The notes beneath the pieces are model-generated. The model was given only the letters and a program-made list of their open reading frames with translations, searched no databases and was not told the origin of the DNA. From assembly GCA_947303105.1 (NCBI GenBank), contig CAMYXQ010000049.1:1-6545 (forward strand): a stretch of 6,545 nucleotides of DNA, in the 5' to 3' direction. Positions 1 to 6,089 of this stretch are shown here, piece after piece (the stretch's first letter is position 1; the number at the start of each line of letters is the position of its first letter). Origin of the DNA: an uncultured Caryophanales bacterium (GTDB lineage: Bacteria > Bacillota_I > Bacilli_A > RFN20 > CAG-826). Both the position numbers and the translations under genes were made by a program.

Positions 1-810
1 GGTGTAGGAACGGGCCGGATGGAGTTCATCCACCGTCGCGAAATCGGAGAGAGGCAATAACTGCAGATGGGTGACCCCAAGGGATGCGATGTGGTCGAGG
101 CCGTAGCCGCGATGCGACTCCGCAAGTCCGAGGAACTTGCCTTTATGGATGAATGGGGCCCGGGCGTCGCTGGTCAGATCGCGAACGGAACCCTCGTAGA
201 TGATCGGGTCATTCACGTTCGGTAACTTTGACCGGATTTTCTTAATCTTCTTTTCGTCAACGATAAGGGATGCTTTCCCGTTCGGAAGACCCGCTTTCGC
301 ATAAGGGTCGAGAGCGAGTTTCCGTTCGCCGAAATTAGGGACCGCGTAATGATAGGATTTGCCTTCGAGGTCGCCGGGGATGGCAATCTTCCAAACCCCG
401 CGAGGACCGCGCTTCATGGGGTATTCCTTGTTGTCCAAAACAAGATTCACCTCGCTGGCGAACGGGGCCCATAGCCGGAACGAAGTCTTCTCTTTCGAGT
501 AATGGATCCCCAGCGGGCCGTCATAGGCAAATAAGTCGTCGAACTCTTTCGATTCGGCGAACATAGAGGCATCGATCCCGATCGGGTCGAAGCCATTAAG
601 AACGAGGGCGAGCCGCTCCCCATAGACGTACGGACGGTCGAGGGTGAGGGCGCATTCGATGTGGCCGTTATCCGCCCAGCGACGCACCTCGACCTCGCGA
701 GGCGCGTCCTCGCCGCGCACGAGGAAAAGAGGCTCCATTCCCTTGGCCATCGGCAAGAAGAAACGGACTTCGGTCGGACTGATTAATCTCGGGGCGAATA
801 GACCTGGCAT
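1..810 (-). CDS. pulA: Type I pullulanase (GH13 debranching enzyme), N-terminal 270 residues, truncated by the window edge
   Basis: Type I pullulanases hydrolyse alpha-1,6 branch linkages in pullulan, glycogen and limit dextrins. The visible part has the family's order. Residues 1-95 form a small N-terminal beta domain opening with SPTEVRFFLP. A CBM48-like domain follows at about 98-190 (YDGPLGIHYSKEKTSFRLWAP, then LDPYAKA at 167-173). The GH13 barrel begins near 203 (IIYEGSVRDLTSD) and continues with GLDHIASLGVTHLQLLPLSD and FATVDE at 237-262. The catalytic Asp/Glu/Asp residues lie beyond the left edge, so activity cannot be judged. No signal peptide is seen, which suggests an intracellular enzyme acting on glycogen or imported dextrins. 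The ATG at 810 is the first possible start, because an in-frame TAA lies a few codons upstream and no GTG or TTG intervenes. It lies 5 bp after the translocase stop and has no clear Shine-Dalgarno. The usual barrel-entry YExHVRD reads YEGSVRD here (His to Ser). Family assignment is firm. Confidence 0.93.
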   Translation of the reverse strand, partial: MPGLFAPRLISPTEVRFFLPMAKGMEPLFLVRGEDAPREVEVRRWADNGHIECALTLDRPYVYGERLALVLNGFDPIGIDASMFAESKEFDDLFAYDGPLGIHYSKEKTSFRLWAPFASEVNLVLDNKEYPMKRGPRGVWKIAIPGDLEGKSYHYAVPNFGERKLALDPYAKAGLPNGKASLIVDEKKIKKIRSKLPNVNDPIIYEGSVRDLTSDARAPFIHKGKFLGLAESHRGYGLDHIASLGVTHLQLLPLSDFATVDELHPARSYT

Positions 811-815
811 AGCAG

Positions 816-3494
816 TTACGGATGAAGCTCGCTGTTATCGGTAGAACCCTCGTTTTCCGCGTTATTGTCGCTCCGAATGAGGACTTTGAAGCCTTTTGAG
901 GACCCAGCGACATCGGGTTGGCTGGCGATGATGCCGTCTTCCTGCAGCATGCGGATGACCTTGCCGGCGCGGGGGAACCCAAAGCCGAAATCGCGGGTCA
1001 GACGGCTGATGGAAGTGTATTCGAGGGTCATTGTATAGGCCTTGATTTCCTCATACATCGGGTCGGTCGGAGAAGGCCGCTGAGCGGGCGAAAGGACGCC
1101 TTCGCTGCGCGACTCTTCTTCGACGGGCTGATCCTTGGAATGATCGGCCAGGTCGAGGAATTTCGGGTCGTATTTGACGGGGATCTGGTTTTTGATGTAG
1201 GACACGACGTTGGCGACTTCTTTGTTATCGACGAAGCAACCCTGAGCACGGAAAATGCCGTTGCGGATGACCTGCTGGCAGGAGACGAGCATGTCGCCAT
1301 AGCCGGCGAGTTCCTCGGCGCCCTTCTCGTTGATGATCGTGCAGGAGTCGATCGCCGAGGCGACGGATAGCGCGACGCGGGCCGGGATGTTGGCCTTGAT
1401 CGTGCCGGTGATGACATCGGTGGTCGGACGCTGGGTGGCGATGACCATATGGATGCCTGCCGCACGGGCTTTGGCGGCGATTCTCGTCACGCGATCGGCG
1501 ATGTCTTTGCAGCTCATCATGAGGTCGGCGAATTCGTCAACGATGAAGACGATGAACGGCATCTTTTCGTAGCCTTTTTCCTCGGCCATCGCGTTGAATT
1601 CGCGGATGTTGCGGACGCCGGAAAGACGGAACTTGGTGTAACGGCTTTCCATCTCCTCGATGAGCTTGTCGGTGCAGACGCGGGCCGCGAGCGGATCGAC
1701 GATGATCGGGCAAAGAAGATGCGGGAGATCGGTGTAGGCGGTCATTTCGACCTGCTTCGGGTCGACCATGACGAGTTTGAGATCCTCGGGGCGGTTCCGC
1801 ATGATGAGGGAAAGAATCATGCTATGCATGTAGACGGACTTGCCGGAACCGGTCGCGCCGCAGACGAGCATGTGGGGGAATTCGGCGAGGTCGGCTCCGA
1901 TATATTCGCCGGAGATCGACTGACCGAAGGGGATATAAAGGTTGTTCTTGCCATTGAGGGCCGGCATGTTATCGAACACTTCCTTGAAAGAAACGGTCCG
2001 ACGGATGCGGTTGGCGATCTCCAAACCGGACGTGGTCTGACCCGGGACGATGTTGACGAAACGGGTCGGGACGCCGCCGAGAACGACGGAGATGTTGGTG
2101 ATATAACGGGTGATGGAATCGACGGAAACGCCGGGATCGACCTGGATGTTATAACGGGTGACCGAAGGTCCGATCGTGAAATTGGCCACTTGGGCGCCGG
2201 CGCGGAAGTCGGCGAAGACTTTGTTGATGAGCTCGACGCGTTCTTCGCTTTCGCGCTGCTGTTCTTCGCGGGAACCATCATCCGGATAGTCCTTCAAAAG
2301 GGAATCGTTCGGCAAGACGTAGTACGGACGCGGCATCGCCATCGGGAACGGCGACTTCGGCTCTTCGGGCACGGGAGCGGGCTCGGGGATCGGGGCCGCC
2401 GCCGGAGCGGGACTGACGAAAGCGGCCGGCTCGGTGACGATCGGTTCTTCTTCGATATATTCCTCTTTCTCTGATTCGGGGAGGATGGGCTCTGGCTCGG
2501 GTGCGGGTTCGGGAATCGGAGCCGGGGCGGGCGAGGGAGCGGGGATCGGATTCATGATCGGCTCTGGGCTGAAAGCGACTTCCTGGTGGGCGGCCGGGGC
2601 GCCATTGCCGGGGACGAAGACGGCCTCTTGGAGACCGCTGCGGGCCAAAGGCCCGTTCGGGGTGAACGGCACGCCGCTGCCGAAACCGAAGCTCCCTACT
2701 GGGGCCGGGGCCGGCTCTTCCGGCTCGGCGACCATTGTGGCGCGGGAAATAGGTTCCTCTTCGGCGATTTCGGTCGTCTTGGGGATCGTATGGATGGGAA
2801 GGAGATTCTCATCGAGCGGTTTGTTGAGGCGTTCGCGTTCCAACCGTTCTTCTTCCTCGCGGCGGAGACGTTCTTCTTCCGAATGCTCCGCTTTGCGGGA
2901 TTTGTTGATCGAGCAATGGCTCTGGATGTTCTGGGCGATGCGCCGGATGAGCGGCCAGGCGATGATGGCGATGGCGGCTAGAAGCAAAGCGATCGCGATG
3001 ACGATGAGGATGGCGGGGTTATAGGTATTCGATCCGCGGTTGGAAGGGATCGGCAAGAGGAGCAAATCGCATAAGAGATTGCCGATGAGACCACCGCCGA
3101 GATTGCCGTTGCCGTAGAGGGTGCGGCATCCGAAGGCTCCTTTGAGGTAACTCAGATCAAAAAGATCGTAAGTGATGGAAATCTGCTCGGCGGTCGCGGC
3201 CCGGGCGCTATAGGACCAGAGAGCCGCCACAGCGAGCAAGAACAGCGCGACGCCGAGGAAAATGCGGATGTTGAGCCAGCGCGGCCTACGGCCGATGAAC
3301 ACGTAAATCAATAAGCAAGCGATGATGAACGGCAAGAGGAAATAGAGGCCGGTTAGGCCAAAGACGTAGACGAAGCCGCCGCCGAGATGGTGGAAATGGG
3401 GCGCGGCGCCGCTCAAGATGACGAAGACGAGGAAAAGGGCGATGAGCAAGGCCGCCGCACGGCTGATTTTCGATTTCATGCTGTTCTCATTCAT
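816..3494 (-). CDS. ftsK: Membrane-anchored DNA translocase, FtsK/SpoIIIE family (892 aa)
   Basis: This ATP-driven motor pumps double-stranded DNA across the closing division or sporulation septum. Hydrophobic segments at about 11-29, 41-68, 78-96, 133-150 and 160-182 form the membrane anchor, including the typical GGGLIG before the fourth. A charged Glu/Arg helix (205-223) and a Pro/Ala/Glu-rich linker (about 226-395) follow. The alpha/beta motor then contains Walker A GATGSGKS (546-553), Walker B FIVFIVDEFADLMM (647-660), IATQRP (685-690) and IKANIPARVA (699-708). A winged-helix gamma domain lies at about 811-873. The membrane segments argue against a soluble SftA-type protein. Start: the ATG at 3494 overlaps the upstream stop as ATGA and follows GAGGTAGG; an in-frame ATG 24 codons further upstream lies inside the previous gene and has no such context. 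Oddities: the usual DSRTIL arginine is Cys718 (DSCTII), and the gamma domain departs from consensus. Whether it serves sporulation (SpoIIIE) or only division (FtsK) cannot be told from sequence. Confidence 0.96.
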   Translation of the reverse strand: MNENSMKSKISRAAALLIALFLVFVILSGAAPHFHHLGGGFVYVFGLTGLYFLLPFIIACLLIYVFIGRRPRWLNIRIFLGVALFLLAVAALWSYSARAATAEQISITYDLFDLSYLKGAFGCRTLYGNGNLGGGLIGNLLCDLLLLPIPSNRGSNTYNPAILIVIAIALLLAAIAIIAWPLIRRIAQNIQSHCSINKSRKAEHSEEERLRREEEERLERERLNKPLDENLLPIHTIPKTTEIAEEEPISRATMVAEPEEPAPAPVGSFGFGSGVPFTPNGPLARSGLQEAVFVPGNGAPAAHQEVAFSPEPIMNPIPAPSPAPAPIPEPAPEPEPILPESEKEEYIEEEPIVTEPAAFVSPAPAAAPIPEPAPVPEEPKSPFPMAMPRPYYVLPNDSLLKDYPDDGSREEQQRESEERVELINKVFADFRAGAQVANFTIGPSVTRYNIQVDPGVSVDSITRYITNISVVLGGVPTRFVNIVPGQTTSGLEIANRIRRTVSFKEVFDNMPALNGKNNLYIPFGQSISGEYIGADLAEFPHMLVCGATGSGKSVYMHSMILSLIMRNRPEDLKLVMVDPKQVEMTAYTDLPHLLCPIIVDPLAARVCTDKLIEEMESRYTKFRLSGVRNIREFNAMAEEKGYEKMPFIVFIVDEFADLMMSCKDIADRVTRIAAKARAAGIHMVIATQRPTTDVITGTIKANIPARVALSVASAIDSCTIINEKGAEELAGYGDMLVSCQQVIRNGIFRAQGCFVDNKEVANVVSYIKNQIPVKYDPKFLDLADHSKDQPVEEESRSEGVLSPAQRPSPTDPMYEEIKAYTMTLEYTSISRLTRDFGFGFPRAGKVIRMLQEDGIIASQPDVAGSSKGFKVLIRSDNNAENEGSTDNSELHP

Positions 3495-5170
3495 TTTCCT
3501 ACCTCGATGATAAGCGGGAGCACCATCGGCTCCTTGCCGGTTTCGCGACGGAGGGCGCGGAAACAACGGTCATAGGCGTCCTGGCGGATGACGTCGATCG
3601 TCGCCTCGGGATCGTGCATTTTCTCGGTGACCGCTTCGACGATGATCCGGCATAAATCGCGCCGGACGACGTCTTCGTCACGGACGGTGACAAGGCCTCT
3701 CATCTCGACTTCCGGACCGGCGGTGATGACTTTCGCTTCGCGGTCGATGGACAAAGAGATGACGGCTAAGCCTTCGGCTAGCCGCTGACGGTCGGCCAAG
3801 ACGTTCTTCCCGACGTCGCCGACCCCGATGCCGTCGATCATGATGTCCCCATGGGGGATCGATTCGTCGACGAGGCGGGGACGGGTCCCGTCATAGATCC
3901 AACTCAATCCGTTTTCTAGCAAGAAAACGTTGTTGTGCGAGAGATTGATGCCCATCGAAAGGGCGACTTTGGCGTTGGCTAGCATGCTCTTATAGAAGCC
4001 GCGGACCGGGATGTAATAGACCGGGCGGAAGACGGAGATCATCATCTTCAGGTCTTCCTCGCTGGCGTGCATCTTCAGGAATTTCTTGCGCGGGACGCTG
4101 AGGACGTGGACGCCGGCCCGATACAGCTCGTCGAGGGCGTCGGTCGCCTCGATCTCGGTGCCGTCGTTCCCAGGGGAAGCGACGATGAAGGTGTCATCGG
4201 GGCAGAGGGAGATGATGCGCTCCTCGCTTTGACCAGCGGCCAAAAGGGCGATTTTGTGGAACAATTTCGAGCCGTGGCCGAGCATGAGGATGATCATGTC
4301 GCAGGACTTGAAGCGATTGACGTCGCTTAAGGGGGCGAAATTGTCGCGGGGGATATTGAGCTGACCCGCCGACTGCATGGCGGCAAGCGTCGCTTGGCTG
4401 CCTTCGTCGTAGGGGATGATTTTCTTGCGGGTAGCCACCGCGAGGGCGATGACTTCGTCGATGTTATAGAAGTTGACCGAGAAGAGGGAGATGAACACCC
4501 GGCCCGGGGCATCTTTGACCGTCTGCTCGATGAGCGGGGTCAACTTGTAGTCCGGGGCGGTATATCCGGGGCGCTCGGCGTAGTTCGATTCGGTGAGGAG
4601 GGCCAAGGTCGGGGCCGATTCGCTGACTTCGGCGATGCGGCGGAAATCGTGGAGGTAATTCTTCGAGGAATTGTTCTCGACGACAAAGTCGTCGGTGAGG
4701 ACGACGTTGCCGGAATCGGTCATGATGGCGATGCCGCTGGAATAAGCGATGTTATAGGCGGTCTGGAAATATTGGATGAGGCGGCCGGCCACCTTGAAGG
4801 AACTCGATGGCTCGACGACGCGGAAATCGTACATTTCCGGATTGACGCCGACGTGGCGGCTGAAAATCTTAAGAAGCGATAAGGTGACGGCGCTTCCGTA
4901 AACGGGGGCCGGGACCTCTTTGTAGATGTAGGCGAGGGCGCCGACCTCTTCGTCGTGCCCATTGAGAAGGAAATAGCCTTTGACGTCCTTGCGGCGGTCG
5001 CGTAGGTAGGTGAAATCCGGCATGACATAATCCACGCCCGGCATCGTCTTATCCGGCCACCGGATCCCGGCGCCGACGACGAAAATGTCGTCATTCACTT
5101 CGACGAGAATGCAGTTCTTTCCGGATTCATCGAGCCCTCCGAGGGCCAAGATTTTGACGCGTTCCGCCAT
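3491..5170 (-). CDS. rnjB: RNase J family protein (beta-lactamase/beta-CASP fold), degenerate active site, RNase J2-like
   Basis: At 559 aa the length is normal for RNase J, and the whole fold is present. It begins ILALGGLDESGKN (7-19, usual GGLGEIGKN). The beta-CASP region holds AERPGYT (198-204), and HASEEDLKMMI (368-378) matches the usual HGSQEELKLMI. The C-terminal domain holds HGDIMIDGIGVGDVG (440-454) and ends in a typical MVLPLIIEVGK. Active family members are 5'-3' exo/endoribonucleases using two metals held by HxHxDH and other His/Asp residues. Here HxHxDH reads N70-G-H72-D-E74-E75, the later His of the usual NHSIPDS is Tyr139, the DAG aspartate is Gly33, and the final beta-CASP His is Arg390. 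Asp161 and His368 remain. B. subtilis RNase J2 is similarly weakened and works as partner of active RNase J1, so a regulatory or structural subunit is the best inference. The start follows AAAGGAG at 7-nt spacing. The 3' end overlaps the translocase start by 4 nt. Confidence 0.88.
   Translation of the reverse strand: MAERVKILALGGLDESGKNCILVEVNDDIFVVGAGIRWPDKTMPGVDYVMPDFTYLRDRRKDVKGYFLLNGHDEEVGALAYIYKEVPAPVYGSAVTLSLLKIFSRHVGVNPEMYDFRVVEPSSSFKVAGRLIQYFQTAYNIAYSSGIAIMTDSGNVVLTDDFVVENNSSKNYLHDFRRIAEVSESAPTLALLTESNYAERPGYTAPDYKLTPLIEQTVKDAPGRVFISLFSVNFYNIDEVIALAVATRKKIIPYDEGSQATLAAMQSAGQLNIPRDNFAPLSDVNRFKSCDMIILMLGHGSKLFHKIALLAAGQSEERIISLCPDDTFIVASPGNDGTEIEATDALDELYRAGVHVLSVPRKKFLKMHASEEDLKMMISVFRPVYYIPVRGFYKSMLANAKVALSMGINLSHNNVFLLENGLSWIYDGTRPRLVDESIPHGDIMIDGIGVGDVGKNVLADRQRLAEGLAVISLSIDREAKVITAGPEVEMRGLVTVRDEDVVRRDLCRIIVEAVTEKMHDPEATIDVIRQDAYDRCFRALRRETGKEPMVLPLIIEVGK
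3498..3505 (-). promoter_or_regulatory. Ribosome binding site that decides the translocase start
   Basis: The minus strand reads GAGGTAGG, with GAGG 7 nt before the ATG at 3494. It lies in the final codons of the RNase J-like gene (encoding IEVG). It favours this start over the longer frame opening at 3566 and over the internal ATG at 3479. Confidence 0.75.
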
Positions 5171-5177
5171 AAGGATG

Positions 5178-5184
5178 CTCCTTT
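5178..5184 (-). promoter_or_regulatory. Ribosome binding site of the RNase J-like gene
   Basis: The minus strand reads AAAGGAG, 7 nt before the ATG at 5170, within the 18-bp gap after yfcE. This gap is the longest in the window and is almost filled by this site. Confidence 0.85.
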
Positions 5185-5188
5185 CTAT

Positions 5189-5734
5189 TTATTCCCCCAA
5201 ACGGATCTGACAGAGGGGCTCTCCGTCTTCGATCGCATAGAGGGTGATCGTATCGTTATCGAAAATGAGGTAGCTCGCCGGCAGATTTCCCTTTGGGAAA
5301 CTGATCAAGCCGGGATTCAAGACCAACACCCCTTTCCGTTCTTCCAATAAAGGACGATGGGTGTGGCCGAAGACGACAATGTCGCCTTTCTGGATATCGT
5401 TAAGCAATTCGAGATGGTCGCCGTGCTGGAGATGGATCCGCTTGCCGTTTTCCTCGACGAAGCGGGTCTCTTCGACCGAGAAAGGCAGTAGATCAAGGTC
5501 GATCGCCGAATCGCAGTTGCCGCGGACGCCAAAGGTGATGTCCGCAAAAGACGATAATGATTCGATGACCGCCATCGGGTCGTAGTCCTCTGGCACGCCG
5601 TTCCGGGGGCCGTTATAGAGAAAATCCCCGAGGAGATATACCCGATCGGGTTTCTCTTCCGCCACGATCGCGGCGAGGCGGGCGGCCCGGCTCTTGCGGC
5701 CGTGGATGTCGCTGGCAAAAAGGATCTTGCTCAT
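5189..5734 (-). CDS. yfcE: YfcE-type calcineurin-like metallophosphodiesterase (181 aa)
   Basis: This is a soluble dinuclear-metal phosphodiesterase of the YfcE/MJ0936 family. These enzymes hydrolyse model phosphodiesters in vitro; their cellular substrate is not settled. All metal-site motifs are visible in order: SDIHG (Asp9, His11), LLGDFLYNGPRN (Asp37), VRGNCD (Asn73, Asp75), QHGDH (His104) and FGHTHRP (His124, His126). The late LNPGLISFPKGNLPASY stretch closely matches E. coli YfcE, which is 184 aa, so the protein is complete. The usual THGH reads QHGDH, a local change that keeps the first histidine. It starts at an ATG that shares ATGA with the stop of the upstream DUF1667 gene, preceded by GGAGAGG at 5-nt spacing, so translation is probably coupled. 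It ends 18 bp before the RNase J-like gene. No membrane or export signal is seen, so it should be cytoplasmic. A link to nucleotide or RNA-fragment turnover from its nuclease neighbour is only a guess. Confidence 0.94.
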   Translation of the reverse strand: MSKILFASDIHGRKSRAARLAAIVAEEKPDRVYLLGDFLYNGPRNGVPEDYDPMAVIESLSSFADITFGVRGNCDSAIDLDLLPFSVEETRFVEENGKRIHLQHGDHLELLNDIQKGDIVVFGHTHRPLLEERKGVLVLNPGLISFPKGNLPASYLIFDNDTITLYAIEDGEPLCQIRLGE

Positions 5735-6087
5735 CCGATCCTCTCCATGTCACGGGTGGCGACCACCGCCACGCCGGTTCCAGCCACGTCTTCGATGACG
5801 ACGTCGCCGATGTGAACCGGGGTCTTAAGATGGACTTTGTTGATCTCATCCATGACCTCGAAGATCTTGCCCTTCGGGATCGGGTCTTTGGTCTTGACCG
5901 GGCAAAGGGGCAATTCGCCGCCTTCGACGCGGACGGTCGAGGTGACGGTCCTCGTCGGGTTGGTCACTTCCTGGCGGCCATACATTTCGCCGCGTTTGCA
6001 GGTGTTGCCGGTGACGTTGAGGTTCTCATCGACGGTCAGGTGGCAGCCGCGCGGGCAAACGATGCAGACTAATTCTCTCTTTTCCAT
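5731..6087 (-). CDS. DUF1667 family four-cysteine protein, probable Fe-S partner of the upstream oxidoreductase (118 aa)
   Basis: A small soluble protein with an N-terminal cluster CIVCPRGC (Cys8, Cys11, Cys15) and a fourth cysteine in GNTCKRGEMYG (Cys30). This spacing is typical of a 4Fe-4S cluster. A fifth cysteine is in LCPVKTKDPIPKG (Cys62). The C-terminal half (about 68-110) includes PIPKGKIFEVMDEI and a GDVVIEDVAGTGVAVVAT segment. The pattern matches the DUF1667 family, usually found directly after an FAD/NAD(P) oxidoreductase and a GlpA-like glycerol-3-phosphate dehydrogenase in anaerobic Bacillota. That neighbour is present here, 2 bp upstream. The inferred role is electron transfer with the oxidoreductase; the biochemistry of the family is poorly defined. 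The start follows AAGGAGG at 10-nt spacing, lying inside the 3' end of the previous gene. Its TGA overlaps the yfcE start. Confidence 0.88.
   Translation of the reverse strand: MEKRELVCIVCPRGCHLTVDENLNVTGNTCKRGEMYGRQEVTNPTRTVTSTVRVEGGELPLCPVKTKDPIPKGKIFEVMDEINKVHLKTPVHIGDVVIEDVAGTGVAVVATRDMERIG
5740..5746 (-). promoter_or_regulatory. Ribosome binding site of yfcE
   Basis: The minus strand reads GGAGAGG, 5 nt before the ATG at 5734. It sits inside the end of the DUF1667 gene and supports the ATGA-overlapping start. Confidence 0.75.
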
Positions 6088-6089
6088 GG

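Noticed and set aside
1449..2474. A 341-codon open frame on the plus strand, antisense to the translocase
   Set aside because: It mirrors the codon bias of a GC-rich gene on the other strand. Its Asp/Gly/Val/Arg-rich composition matches no family I recognise, and it lies over the conserved motor domain.
2641..2655. CGGGCC-AAA-GGCCCG palindrome
   Set aside because: A short GC-rich stem inside linker codons, expected by chance at this base composition.
2434..3024. A 196-codon Gly/Ser-rich plus-strand open frame
   Set aside because: It is the antisense of the Pro/Ala/Glu linker codons, which explains the glycine and serine repeats.
3495..3566. A 24-residue N-terminal extension of the translocase
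   Set aside because: It overlaps the conserved C-terminal end of the RNase J-like gene, has no ribosome site, and its Arg/Pro-rich sequence does not fit before the first membrane segment.
3764..3783. Hairpin-like GGCTA...TAGCC sequence with a bulge
   Set aside because: It lies within the RNase J-like coding region (RLAEGLAV). It is short, with no sign of a terminator or regulatory role.
4394..4882. A 162-codon plus-strand open frame over the RNase J-like gene
   Set aside because: Antisense shadow with the same biased composition and no recognisable motif. The conserved protein is on the minus strand.
3491..5170. Frameshifted or decaying RNase J pseudogene
   Set aside because: The frame is intact over 559 codons with full-length conserved domains, a good ribosome site and coupling to the next gene, so it appears maintained by selection.
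5286..5300. Inverted repeat TTTCCC-TTT-GGGAAA
   Set aside because: It lies inside the conserved SFPKGN codons of yfcE, with only a 6-bp stem and no T-run, so coding constraint is a sufficient explanation.
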